From: Silene latifolia
Taxonomy: Eukaryota; Streptophyta; Magnoliopsida; Caryophyllales; Caryophyllaceae
DNA: 64,000 nt
Direction: 5' to 3'
NCBI RefSeq assembly: GCF_048544455.1
Contig: NC_133532.1
Span: 19,470,948-19,534,947 of the forward strand
A program made the position numbers and the translations under genes. The notes beneath the pieces were generated by a model, which was not told the DNA's origin, did no database searches, and saw only the letters and a program-made list of their open reading frames with translations. Positions within the stretch are counted from its first letter, which is position 1. The number at the start of each line of letters is the position of its first letter. This document shows positions 10,758-20,989 of the stretch, piece by piece.

Positions 10758-13180
10758 TGATTATCGGACTACAACATGCTTAGGAATCGCAGGGTTTGAT
10801 CGACAGTTTGTGTACAACTTTACATCGGAAAACTTAAAACGATTTCGAAAATAAAACATTTCAAAACTTTTCAAAAGTACCTGGAGAGTATAATGCATGA
10901 CGACGGGGTCGCAATGACACTAACTAGAGTCAAAATCGACATCGGACCAAAAACCGACTCAAAATTCAAATTCCGACTCTAACAACGAGTCAAACACAAA
11001 AAAATAAACCTTTCAAATGCTTAAATGTTAATATTTCCCGGAATCCTAAATGGTCAAGTACAAACCAAGTTCTTCCAAATCTTAGGATAGAAAAAATCAT
11101 GATTGCACTTGTGTGATAGCGACAAGACACCTCGAAGACGTGTGAGATGGCTCGCGCCTCTTTGAGCAGCCAATGCGGCCACGTCGCTCAAAACACACAC
11201 AGCCATCCATTTTCCTATAAATACCCCTCAAATACCACCATTTGAGAGTTACGCGAGTGTCCGCCCCCTCTTTTCTCCCTTAAAATCCGAGACTCGACTT
11301 CTCAAGTCACCAACCGACACGTGTTTACGACCTACCGATCGTGAACACAAGCCTTCCACATTGTTTGGTACCGTCATCGTGCATTAAATCACTTGACCGA
11401 CCATCTCGACCACTACACCATCACTAAACTTAACAAAACACTCTTTTACTTGCTAAAACGGTTTTTAAACCGAGTTTTCCGGCCAAACAAGTTGATACAC
11501 TTTCGTCGGTTTCTCGCCACAAGCCTATTATGTAAGTATGAGGGTGTAAAAATCCTCTTCTATCATGTTTTCATTTGTTTCATGACTATAACATGGTCCA
11601 AAATATGGGAAGAATGAGCCAAAATCGGATTTTTGGTTGAGGCAGAGGCTACTTATGTAGCACATAGGCTCGCGCCTAAAGTACCCTGCTCAACCTAAAT
11701 CCAAACCGTGTTTGGTCTCTTCATCTCCTTCATTTTTATTTCATACTTGTAATCGGTTTTTACCATTTCAAGTATTTTCAAACCATTTTTTTATGACAAG
11801 TATTTAACCATAAAACATTAATCACCCTTGGTTCCTGATACCATCACGGTTTAATCCGTGTTTCGGTGATAATATTTGGTTAATTACATTATAAAAGGTA
11901 TTTTAAAACCTTTTATTTCATGTCTTTACATTTTGAACGGTATTTTAAAACCTTTCTCATTTCTTTAAATTTTCAAAACAAATGTATTAGTCACCAACAC
12001 AAAGTCATCCTTGGTTTTACATACCATGTCGGATTTTAACCCGAGTACGATGATGAACATTGACTAATTACAATCAAATGAACTTAAAACAATTAGTTCA
12101 TAATCATTTTCAAAACTAATCATGTCAAGCTTGCAAAACCGAACCCGACATCGAATATTGCCAAAACAATGACGATTATTCAAGTCTCGTTCTTCAAATC
12201 AACACAAAAGCGGCCTAAACGGTTTTTTCTAATCATGACGGGTTCAAACATCCAATTTTTAATACATTTTACAAACTTTTTCAATGGTAAGAAGGCGTCT
12301 TGTATCGTCTGTTGACCCGCGCATAAAACATGCCACTCACTTTTCTATTTTCAAACCAGGGGAGACCCATTTGCATCGCCAATAGGCTCGCGCCTCTTAT
12401 GGCCGCCTGATGCAGGATCTGTTCTCCTTCCAGCATTTGTCCAGGACGATCCCGACTTCGGTTAACCGAAATGCAGAACGGATCAGATGACGAATATGCT
12501 CATTCAACATCATATTTTCAAAATGCCTTACTAAGACAAATGGATCACGTTATGCACCATAAACCTAATTCGGTAAATGGATGTTTAATTTCCGTCTTGC
12601 ATGCAAATCAACAATAAATTCAACTTGACATCTTATACTTGATACTTGTATTAAAAAAACCGACATAGAAAGCTCGCATGTTAGGTTCAAAATAGTGGAT
12701 GCGCATTCATACATTTACCCGTTTAATCAATTTTTGCATTTAACCAACAAAGATCGATCAATAGAGGTTGCTACCGCGGGCGGGATTGGGTGTCTGATTA
12801 AAGGGCTTCCCAATACATACCTTCACCTCTTACTCAGAAACTTTGGATAGTGGACGACCTTATCCAGGGCGTACGAGAGTCATTCTAGAGATAGGATGGT
12901 AAAGAGGGACGATTCCTTATCTTTAGTACCTATGTCAAACACCGCTTTTTGCCTTGGTTGACCTAGGTATAAAGTGGATTCGAACGGGTTCCAAGCATCC
13001 CACAAATGCTTGGTGGCCACTCCAAACATTTCTTGCATCGTTTCGAGATCCTTGCCGAGACGAAACCGACCGATCTAAAACGATCCGGTCGAAAGCATTT
13101 TTTACGCCGCCGAGCGTGGCTTTCAAAAAGACCGCTATACGTCCACAGATTGGCCTGACGTCTAGGTGGCTATGTCCACA
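10758..13180 (+). repeat. 5' LTR of element A (about 2.4 kb)
   Basis: Ends TGTCCACA just before the PBS. It contains a CCAAT box (11170-11174) and TATAAATA (11216-11223). The motif GGCTCGCGCC occurs at 11149-11158, and in the longer form AGGCTCGCGCCT at 11666-11677 and 12384-12395. GTCCACAGATTGGC is duplicated at 13141 and 13174. With no 3' LTR to compare, the left edge is inferred. Confidence 0.55.
11216..11223 (+). promoter_or_regulatory. TATA box of the element A LTR
   Basis: TATAAATA with a CCAAT box 46 bp upstream, in the expected orientation for transcription into the element. Confidence 0.6.
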
Positions 13181-13183
13181 GAT

Positions 13184-13201
13184 TGGCGACTCTGCTGGTG
13201 A
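13184..13201 (+). other. Primer-binding site of element A
   Basis: TGGCGACTCTGCTGGTGA starts 4 bp after the LTR end. This form is typical of Ogre/Retand-type Tat elements, where it is assigned to tRNA-Arg (established knowledge). Confidence 0.7.
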
Positions 13202-13404
13202 TAACTAGGACACTTGTTTCTTTGTGATCCCTAGATAGAGAGACTCGAACGAGGTCTTGGTTGAAATGCATTAATTGATATTACGGTCATAGTCGGGTTC
13301 CTTGTCCGGGCCCATCACCTAACCCTTTTCGACCAATTGGCTCGTCCCGTCGGCGTGAGTTTTTCTCATCCCCGCATTTCGAATCCCGATTGAGTCAAGC
13401 ATAC

Positions 13405-13812
13405 TGCAGCAGGAGCCACTGACCAGGACACCTCACAAATGCAAGCAGGCCAAAACAGCACCACACCCATTTCAGGAACCAACCAAACTGGGCTAAGTTT
13501 AGTGGCCAATAGATACGAGTACAAGCCCAACCACCAGCTGCCACCATGGCCAGCTGGTTGGTCACTAAACTAGGCTCAGAAAAGTCCTAGGGGTCCAAGG
13601 AAGAATCACAATGCAAGTCCCAGAAAACTAAGCTGGAACAGATCTGCAGCAAGTGACAAACAACAAAAGTAACCTTTCCATTTTTGGCCAAACCGTGAAG
13701 GAAAAGCACTCAAGAGACTTTTGGCTTGTCTCAACAACTAACAGATACAACCTAGAGTCATTCTTAATGTCAAGGACTCAATCATTTCGTCCTCAAGTGC
13801 CTACATACAACT
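13405..13812 (+). repeat. 5' LTR of element B, first part
   Basis: 408 bp collinear with 30158-30565 at a constant offset of 16753. It includes the LTR copy of the integrase C-terminal coding sequence. The segment ends with CAACT, which is duplicated on the far side of element C. Confidence 0.9.
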
Positions 13813-14411
13813 TGATGGGGCATATTCTGCACCCGCTGACCAAGTCAACACATTGAGCGAGGTCAAAGATATCCACAGCCAGTCAACGACTTCAAACAGC
13901 ATATCCGGTACGGCCTATCGGCCAGTCACCCGTCTCTCGGCCTGGTAACTAGCCAGCCGGGAGACACATCCGCGTACTCATATCCAAGACCCCTCGGCAT
14001 GAAGTCAACAGGGCCCTTCGGTCTGCTAGGGGTCCCTCGGCCGAGGGCTGATCAGTCTTTCCACCTGCTAGGCCACTTGGCCCACTTGGCCACTACGTGA
14101 CAAAAGGTGAAAGTCTATAAATACTCCACCTCTCTCATTGAGAAGGGGATCCAGAATCTAACCTAAGAACCACTTAAATTGGTATTATCTCTCTCATCTC
14201 TCTACAATACACGTCATCAAGCAACATACTACTTAATCACAATAAGTTCACTGACTTGAGCGTCGGAGTGAGTACGCTTGGCACAAAGCCAAGCCCTCAG
14301 TTTGCTCATTGTTGCAGGAGAGGCCGAGGAGAGCAATCAAGGCTAGAAGAGGCATTATTCGACAAAGCTAGCGTGGTAAACCAACCTACTTCGGAATTCA
14401 TACCCGGAACA
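13813..14411 (+). repeat. 5' LTR of element C
   Basis: 599 bp. It contains the perfect palindrome CCCTCGGCCGAGGG (14034-14047), then CTGATCAG (centre 14051.5), then TATAAATA at 14116-14123, about 70 bp downstream. It differs from the 3' copy by scattered substitutions and a few short indels. Confidence 0.9.
14116..14123 (+). promoter_or_regulatory. TATA box of the element C 5' LTR
   Basis: TATAAATA, conserved at 24579-24586 in the other LTR. Confidence 0.65.
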
Positions 14412-14413
14412 AT

Positions 14414-14431
14414 TGGCGCCGTCTGTGGGGA
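14414..14431 (+). other. Primer-binding site of element C
   Basis: TGGCGCCGTCTGTGGGGA starts 2 bp after the LTR end, the form usual in this Tat group. Confidence 0.75.
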
Positions 14432-14490
14432 AGGTACTAGAAGCTAATCATTCCCAAACCAAAACGAAAACCCACCCAAAAGCTAAGAAA

Positions 14491-15993
14491 ATGTCAAAAG
14501 AACAAGAGGTACTCGTGACTGACGAGACCGAATTCTACCACGAGGATACCGTCCACAATTCTGGAGTTGTGCAGCCCTCCACTAGCCGGGTAATTCAACC
14601 GGAGTTCGGGATGCCAATAATACCAGATACGCCGCTGCCCGCCGACCAGGTCACCATCATGGGACGTGTGGTTGATGCAGCAAAACTGAAGCAACTCCTG
14701 GACCTGATTGTCAGTACGCCGGCTCACACTGTCACACCGACAAGAGCGGCGGAACCCGTCCAGGAAGCTAGGGCCCAAAAGGTGACTCCGAGAAACTTGA
14801 ACGGAGCACTAAGAGAGGCTGAACCCACCAAGACGCCGGGGGAGCCCAGAGTGTCAGTGGTAGAACTAAGCCCTTCCCGCACTCACGGAAGGACGATGTC
14901 GCCGCGACGCCAACGAGGCATGCCCCAGACGAGCGAAAGGAGTCCGACTCACCAGAGTCGGAGAAGGAGTCCGACTCACCAGAGTCGGAGAAGGAGTCCG
15001 ACTCACCAGAGTCGGAGAAGGAGTCCGACTCACCAGAGTCGGAGAAGAAGCCCTTCCCGCCACGGGGAGAGGGGCCGGACTAAGGATGCGAGGAGCCGAT
15101 CGCCGCGTGTCATTAGACACGTGGTCAGACAGCCCCTCAGTGCCTACGTCCTAGAGACCCAGGTGCCGCCAAAGCTAAAGCTACCATCTATATCATACAA
15201 AGGAGAGGGCGACCCAACCGATCATGCCGAGGCTTTCGAGTCTCACATGTCGGTGTGGGAGCAACCCGACGAGGTCTGGTGCCGAATTTTCCCAACGACC
15301 TTGGTTGGGATGGCGCAAAGCTGGTACAAGGGGCTACCCGATGGGTCGGTATACTCCTACTCCGACCTAAGAGACGCGTTTTTGGCCCAGTACTCTACCA
15401 ATAAAAGGAGAGCCGTCGAGACATCGGATCTCCTGACTATCAGGCAGGAGGGAGGCGAGTCACTCCGAAGCTATGTGAAGAGGTTCGATGCCAGGGTTCA
15501 GCAGATTAGGGAGCTGAACAGCGAACTAGCGGCCTTCGCACTGATGAAAGGCCTCCCCAGAGGGGACTTGAAAAACGAGCTCATCAAGTGCGGTGGCCTG
15601 GGCCTAGAGTCCGCCAGGAAATTGGCCGACCAGGCCATTAAGGTCGAAGACTATCACAAAATCTGGGTAGGCCACGGCGATGCCGGGCACTCAGAAAGAA
15701 AGAGCCACCGGGAGGACAAACCGGATGAAGGACGCCGCGACAATAATAGGTCGCGGTTTGACAAGCCCGCCAGAAGCGAACCCCCGACGCGGGGGAGTTC
15801 AGTCCGCAGTACTACCATAAGAAGTACAAGGATCACACCCCCCGGTCGTATCCGCCGCCGAGGTTTTCTCCCGAGCGAACGAGGGCGAGGAAGTGGGAAA
15901 GGCCCCCAAACCAAGGGGGACGGTGACACGAGCCGATCTTGTGAGTACCACGGCCACACCGGTCACTTAACCAACGATTCGCTAGGCATTTGA
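14491..15993 (+). CDS. gag of element C
   Basis: About 500 residues from the ATG at 14491; an open frame also extends upstream through the PBS, which is not a credible start. The N-terminal half is disordered and holds four copies of a 9-residue repeat SPTHQSRRR (14938-15050). The retrotransposon gag domain follows (about 15240-15620, for example WCRIFPTTLVGMAQSWYKGL and LRSYVKRFDARVQQI). A C-terminal zinc knuckle begins CEYHGHTGHLTND, but its final cysteine is replaced and the frame shifts at about 15980, just before the protease. Gag forms the particle that packages the RNA. A fixed frameshift between gag and protease could be natural in some elements, but the damaged knuckle suggests decay. 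Confidence 0.85.
   Translation: MSKEQEVLVTDETEFYHEDTVHNSGVVQPSTSRVIQPEFGMPIIPDTPLPADQVTIMGRVVDAAKLKQLLDLIVSTPAHTVTPTRAAEPVQEARAQKVTPRNLNGALREAEPTKTPGEPRVSVVELSPSRTHGRTMSPRRQRGMPQTSERSPTHQSRRRSPTHQSRRRSPTHQSRRRSPTHQSRRRSPSRHGERGRTKDARSRSPRVIRHVVRQPLSAYVLETQVPPKLKLPSISYKGEGDPTDHAEAFESHMSVWEQPDEVWCRIFPTTLVGMAQSWYKGLPDGSVYSYSDLRDAFLAQYSTNKRRAVETSDLLTIRQEGGESLRSYVKRFDARVQQIRELNSELAAFALMKGLPRGDLKNELIKCGGLGLESARKLADQAIKVEDYHKIWVGHGDAGHSERKSHREDKPDEGRRDNNRSRFDKPARSEPPTRGSSVRSTTIRSTRITPPGRIRRRGFLPSERGRGSGKGPQTKGDGDTSRSCEYHGHTGHLTNDSLGI
14944..15042 (+). repeat. 27-bp tandem repeat in gag of element C, each unit a palindrome
   Basis: CCGACTCACCAGAGTCGG occurs at 14944, 14971, 14998 and 15025, with exactly 27 bp per unit. 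Each copy has 7-bp complementary arms around ACCA. The units encode the Ser-Arg-rich repeat of gag. Confidence 0.95.
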
Positions 15994-16916
15994 AGAATGC
16001 CATTGAAGAGCGATCCGGAAGGGGAGCCTCGGCAAATATGTCGCGGAGGCAAAAGACTAACACCGGTGGCTCAGATAAAAAATCCGTCTTTGAACGGATA
16101 GGAACAATTCATGTTGTCATCGGGGGAAACGAGAACGGCGGATCCGCTCGCGGACACAAACGGCACCTGAACGGACTGTATCAGGCCGTCAACTTCGTGC
16201 CCACTACAGCGGCCCGTGCTTCCAACATCCCGAACATAACTATTGGGAAGGAGGACTACGAAGGAATCATCGCCCCGCATAGCGACCCACTCGTAGTCCA
16301 CTTAGACATAGCTAACCACCTAGTCATGAGATGCCTGATTGACACGGGTGCTTACACGAACATCATGTTCAGGGAGTGCTTTCTAGGGCTCGGCCTGAAA
16401 ATTGCGGACCTTAGCCCATGCACCAACCCATTGTACAGCTTCTCCGGGGCAGGCTTGGTCCCCCTGGGGTCTATCAAGTTACCGGTGATGTTCGGCCAGT
16501 CTGACGCGGCCAAGAATGTGATGTCCGAATTCGTGGTCATCGACGGCTCATCCGCATACAACGTTCTCATCGGTCGTGTCACCCTGAGTGAGGTCGATGC
16601 CGTAATGTCCATCCGGGCCCTGACACTGATGTATGTCTCGGACCGCGGGGAGGTTCATAAACTCGTCTCAAAGAACGAAAAAGACGAGGTGGTCAACGTC
16701 CAAATATCGGCCAGAGGATGCAACATGCAATCCTTCAAAGTAGCAAAGAAAGAGGAAAAAGGGAAGAGCCCATCCTTACGACAGGAGGACGAACCGATGA
16801 GCACCAACCACGTCGGCATGGTCGAAGGGGCAGAGACCGAGCAGATAGAGATTGATCCGGGGACGCACCGTAATCGTCGGTGTCGGCCGGAGCCAAAATT
16901 CGGGCCGATCTCCTAG
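15990..16916 (+). pseudogene. Protease region of element C
   Basis: Continues from gag in another frame. An aspartic-protease-like domain is visible with LIDTGAYTNIMF near 16335 and VLIGRVTLSEVDAV near 16563. The end overlaps the RT frame, with a frameshift at about 16850-16900. It would process the polyprotein if translated. Confidence 0.75.
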
Positions 16917-17803
16917 ACCTGCTGAGGAGGAACAAAGACGTCTTTGCGTACTCAGCCGCCGAGATGCCAGGTGTAAGCCGAGAGGTCATCATTCACAAGC
17001 TGAACGTACTCCCCGGCGCCCGCCCTGTGAAGCAGAGGGTGCGAAATTCCTCGGCCGAAAAGGAGGATGCCATCAAGGCCGAGGTTGATAAGTTGTTAGA
17101 GGCAGGCTTTATCATCCCTTGTACATACCCTGAATGGCTAGCTAATGTTGTAATGGTTAAAAAGTCATCAGGGGGGTGGAGGATGTGTGTTGATTTTACG
17201 CAACTTAATAAAGCATGCCCGAAAGATTGCTACCCCTTGCCTCGGATAGATAGCTTAATAGACGCAACGGCGAGCTACACAATCTTGAGCCCGCTCGACG
17301 CCTTTTCAGGATACCATCAGGTATTCATGGCAGAGGAAGACATGCCTAAATGCGCATTCATCACCATACACGGCACCTACATGTACAAAATGATGCCATT
17401 CGGTTTGAAAAATGCCGGCGCGACTTACACAAGACTGGTGGACAAAGTATTCCAAAATCAAAAAGGACGAAACATTGAGGCCTACGTCGACGATGCTATT
17501 GTCAAGAGCAAGTCTGACGGCGAGCACTTAGCCGATTTACACGAGACATTTTGTTCACTAAGAAAATACAAGATGAAGCTTAACCCGACAAAGTGCAACT
17601 TCGGTGTCCGGGCCGGCAAATTCCTCGGCGTGCTTGTTAGCGCGGGGGAATTGACGCCAATCCAGAAGAAAGTCCAAGCAATTCTAGACCTGCCGGAGCC
17701 GAGGAATCGCAAAGAGGTTATGAATCGACCGGGAGGATGGCGGCCCTTGCCCGTTTTATCTCTCGGTCAGCCGACAAGAGCACCCCATTCTTCAAAGTGC
17801 TAA
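16880..17803 (+). pseudogene. Reverse transcriptase of element C
   Basis: RT domain with GGWRMCVDFTQLNKACPKD, a SPLDAFSGYHQ segment and the catalytic YVDDAIVKS near 17485 (YVDD box present). A frameshift at about 17730 cuts it from the RNase H part. It would copy the element RNA inside the particle. Confidence 0.85.
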
Positions 17804-18701
17804 AAGGGAATAAAGACTTCTGCTGGGGGAGGAACAGAGCACCGCCTTCAAACAACCGAAAGCCCATCTTGCAAACTCTCCCGACCTCGTCCGGACCGAT
17901 TTGGGGAAACGCTATATCTATACTTAGCAGTAACCTCGGCCACGGTCAGTGCCGTAATCGTCAGAGAAGAAAACAAGCAGCAGCACCCAATCTACTTCAT
18001 CAGCCATACACTGTTGCCCGCCGAGAGAAACTACCCGCTGATTGAAAAAGCAGCCTTTGCCGTGGTTGTTGCCGCAAGGAAGTTGAAACCCTACTTCGAC
18101 GCGCATCCCATGACGGTCTTAACCGACCAGCCGTTGGAAAAAGCATTGGAAAAATTCGAACGATCAGCGGGCTTATCAAATGGGCGGTGGAGCTATCGGC
18201 TTCGGCATTCAATACAAACCGAGGCCTTCGATAAAGGGGCAAAGGGCGGCAGACTTCTTGGCCGAGTGCACGTATCGGGAAGAGTCGTGTCCCGCATGTG
18301 GGAGGTATATACCGATGGATCCTCCACAACGAACGGCTCAGGAGCCGGCATCCTTATCATCAGCCCAAACGGGGACGAGTTCGAGTACGCTTTGAAGTTT
18401 ACCTTCTCAACCTCAAATAACGAATCCGAATATGAGGCAGTGATAACCGGAGTTGAGTTAGCCGTAGCCGCGGGCGTAACACATCATTTTGAAAACAGAC
18501 TCTCTCTTGGTAACTAACCAATACGAAGGAGAGTACGAAGCTCGGGACGATGGGATGGTAAGATACCTGGAAAAGGTAAAAGCCGAGACCTCAAAATTAA
18601 AGTCATTCAAAATGCGACACATCCCTGTGTCCGAGAACAACCGGCCGACGCTCTCTCAAAAGCGCGTTCAACCATCAGGAATATCAGCCGAACCGTGCTA
18701 G
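17737..18701 (+). pseudogene. RNase H and second (archaeal-type) RNase H of element C
   Basis: The first part encodes a retroviral-type RNase H segment (ISHTLLPAERNYPLIEKAAF near 18000-18060) across two frames. A second domain, WEVYTDGSSTTNGSGAGILI, starts near 18300 and continues with SNNESEYEAVITGVELA near 18415. This second type is the extra RNase H known from Tat-lineage elements. Frameshifts lie near 18020, 18500 and 18690. Confidence 0.75.
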
Positions 18702-20068
18702 TGGACATCAGGAACGCTAAAAGCATTGACGAAACCATCGGCATGGTGTGCGACGTGGAGGCCGAGACGACATGGATGACTCCGATAAAGAGGTATAAAC
18801 TGACACATGAGCTACCGGAGGACCGCAATCTCTCACAAAAGATAAAGAGGATCGCAGCAAGGTACTTGGTGTTTGAAGGAGAGTTATACAGGAGGTCCGT
18901 GACAAGGCCACTCCTGAAGTGTGTCGGTCCAGCCGATGCAGAGCTAATACTGACAGAAATACACGAAGGCATCTGTGGTCATCACATGGGGGCAAGAACA
19001 CTAGCCCACAAAGCTCTCCGAGCCGGCTACTTCTGGCCCACCATGTTTGAAGATTCCAGAAACAAAACAAAAAAATGCAACAACTGTCAGATGCATGCTC
19101 CGGTGATACATGCACCTTCCCGAGACCTGCAGCCGGTGCTTAGTCCCCTTCCTTTTGCACAGTGGGGAATGGATCTACTAGGGCCATTTCCGACGGCATC
19201 CGGAGGAAGAAAGTTCCTAATCGTCGCCGTCGATTACTTCACCAAATGGGTTGAGGCTGTAGCAGTACCTGCCAAGACCGCGACGGCCGTAAGAAAGGTG
19301 ATCTGGGAAAACGTCATAACTCGTTTTGGGTTACCCCAAGTCATGGTGTTCGACCATGGCCGAGAGTTTTGGAGTGATACAATAATGAGCTGGTTGGAAG
19401 AACTTGGCATCAAATTTGCATACTCCTCCGTCTGCCACCCCCAGAGCAACGGGCAGGCAGAGGCAGCCAATAAAACAATCCTCAACGGCTTGAAGAAGAC
19501 AGTTGAAGACCTCAAGGGAAGATGGGCCGATGAGCTACCCGGCGTTCTGTGGTCCCTTCGAACCACGGAGAAAGAGGCAACGGGGTACAGTCCATTCCAC
19601 TTAGTCTACGGCTCCGAAGCCGTCCTGCCGATCGAAGCAACGGTGCCAACATTCAGAACGGCCACTTTTAACCCGGATGAAAACGAGGAAGGCCTAAGAA
19701 CCTCCCTAGACCTGGTCGAAGGAAGCCGAGATGCAGCACGCCTCAACTTAGCGATATATCAGAGCCGAATGAAAAGGGCCTACAACCGAAGGGTCCACAA
19801 AAGGGATCTAACGGTAGGTGATCTGGTCCTAAGGAAGTCAGCCGCCACCAATAAAGGAAACATTCATGGCAAGTTGACGGCCAACTGGGAAGGTCCCTAC
19901 AAGGTAGTTGAAGAAATGAGGCCGGGTACATACCGGCTGACGGACATGGGGGATGTACCTCTGATGAGCCATTGGAACACCGACAATCTCGAAAATACTT
20001 TGTATATAAGCAAGCGGAGGTGCCCAAAACAATTGTTGGCACCCCAATGCATGTTCATATCTAAATAG
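18695..20068 (+). CDS. Integrase of element C
   Basis: About 450 residues without internal stop. The zinc-binding HHCC domain (HEGICGHHMGAR...CNNCQ, 18963-19090) precedes the DDE core: WGMDLLGPFP near 19165, VFDHGREFW near 19350, and NGQAEAANKTIL near 19450 carrying the glutamate. The C-terminal part has the usual LTANWEGPYKVVE segment near 19873. The second Asp lies in FDHG rather than the common SDNG. It would insert the cDNA. Its reading frame is separated from RNase H by a frameshift at about 18690. Confidence 0.85.
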   Translation: MLVDIRNAKSIDETIGMVCDVEAETTWMTPIKRYKLTHELPEDRNLSQKIKRIAARYLVFEGELYRRSVTRPLLKCVGPADAELILTEIHEGICGHHMGARTLAHKALRAGYFWPTMFEDSRNKTKKCNNCQMHAPVIHAPSRDLQPVLSPLPFAQWGMDLLGPFPTASGGRKFLIVAVDYFTKWVEAVAVPAKTATAVRKVIWENVITRFGLPQVMVFDHGREFWSDTIMSWLEELGIKFAYSSVCHPQSNGQAEAANKTILNGLKKTVEDLKGRWADELPGVLWSLRTTEKEATGYSPFHLVYGSEAVLPIEATVPTFRTATFNPDENEEGLRTSLDLVEGSRDAARLNLAIYQSRMKRAYNRRVHKRDLTVGDLVLRKSAATNKGNIHGKLTANWEGPYKVVEEMRPGTYRLTDMGDVPLMSHWNTDNLENTLYISKRRCPKQLLAPQCMFISK

Positions 20069-20989
20069 GAGTCATCCCCATTTTCCATCAAAGTGTTAAT
20101 CCCCTCCATAGTCATGTCGAGGAAAACACAACGGCGGTCACCCCAGTAAGAAGGCATGCTAACATATGTACACAGCAGACAGAGCCAAAACCTCGATCAC
20201 CTCGGCCTTTAACGGGAGTGACGGGGGGACGAGCCGATATGCTAACATATGTTCAACGGCGGTCAAAACGTAAACTCCGTTGCCCCGGTAACTGGCCGGG
20301 AAGAGACGAGTGAAACGCGACAGCCCTCGGCAAATTAAGACCGAGTTTAAAGACGTTAAACACAGTTGAGATACGCATTCTAAATCGCTCGGCTAAGGCC
20401 AAAGGTAAAAAAAAAGCGCTCAATTAATTAACGAATCGCCTCGGCAAATTAAGACCGAGTTTAAAGACGTTAAACACAGTTGAGATACGCATTCTAAATC
20501 GCTCGGCTAAGGCCAAAGGTAAAAACGAAAAGCGCTCAATTAATTAACGCAACTGCCCTCGGCAAATTAAGACCGAGTTTAAAGACGTTAAACACAGTTG
20601 AGATACGCATTCTAACCGCCTCGGCTAAAGCCAAAGGTAAAAACGAAAAGCGCTCAATTAATTAACGCGAGAAGACAAGTGAAGGAGTAAATCAAAGGCC
20701 TCGGCCAAGCCAGAGGCAAAGCAAGCAAATTCTCATTAAGAAAAAGATAACGAGTTACAAGAAGGAGAAATACGAGACGACGGTAGTCCCCTTTGGGATG
20801 AGCCAAGATTCTACCTACCAAGGTTTTACAAAATACAAGGAAAAGTAAAGCAAAAGGTTACGGACTGGTTCTTTGAAGCGCCAAAAGGATGGCGGGGAGA
20901 AAAAGCTTAATAGTTGGCCCCGAATAGCCGGAAGCTATCCGAGACGCCGGTGAGCTCGGTGACGACCGCCCGTCTCCCTATGCCTCGTT
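20069..20989 (+). other. Spacer of element C between integrase and the antisense gene
   Basis: Noncoding, about 0.9 kb, mostly the tandem repeat plus flanking sequence of similar composition with scattered CTCGGC words. Confidence 0.6.
20325..20667 (+). repeat. Tandem repeat, three units of 114-118 bp, in element C
   Basis: Units start CCTCGGCAAATTAAGACCG at 20325, 20439 and 20557. They are near identical, differing mainly in an A-rich stretch and at the joints. They lie between integrase and the antisense gene. Confidence 0.95.

Noticed and set aside
13405..13812. This segment as the tail of a second, tandem copy of element B
   Set aside because: It begins with TG right after the CATAC target duplication and adds up with 24880-25692 to exactly the 3' LTR length, so it is the first part of the 5' LTR.
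14413..14490. Start of element C gag at the TTG inside the PBS
   Set aside because: The frame is open there by chance; the first ATG in frame is at 14491 and the PBS should not be coding.
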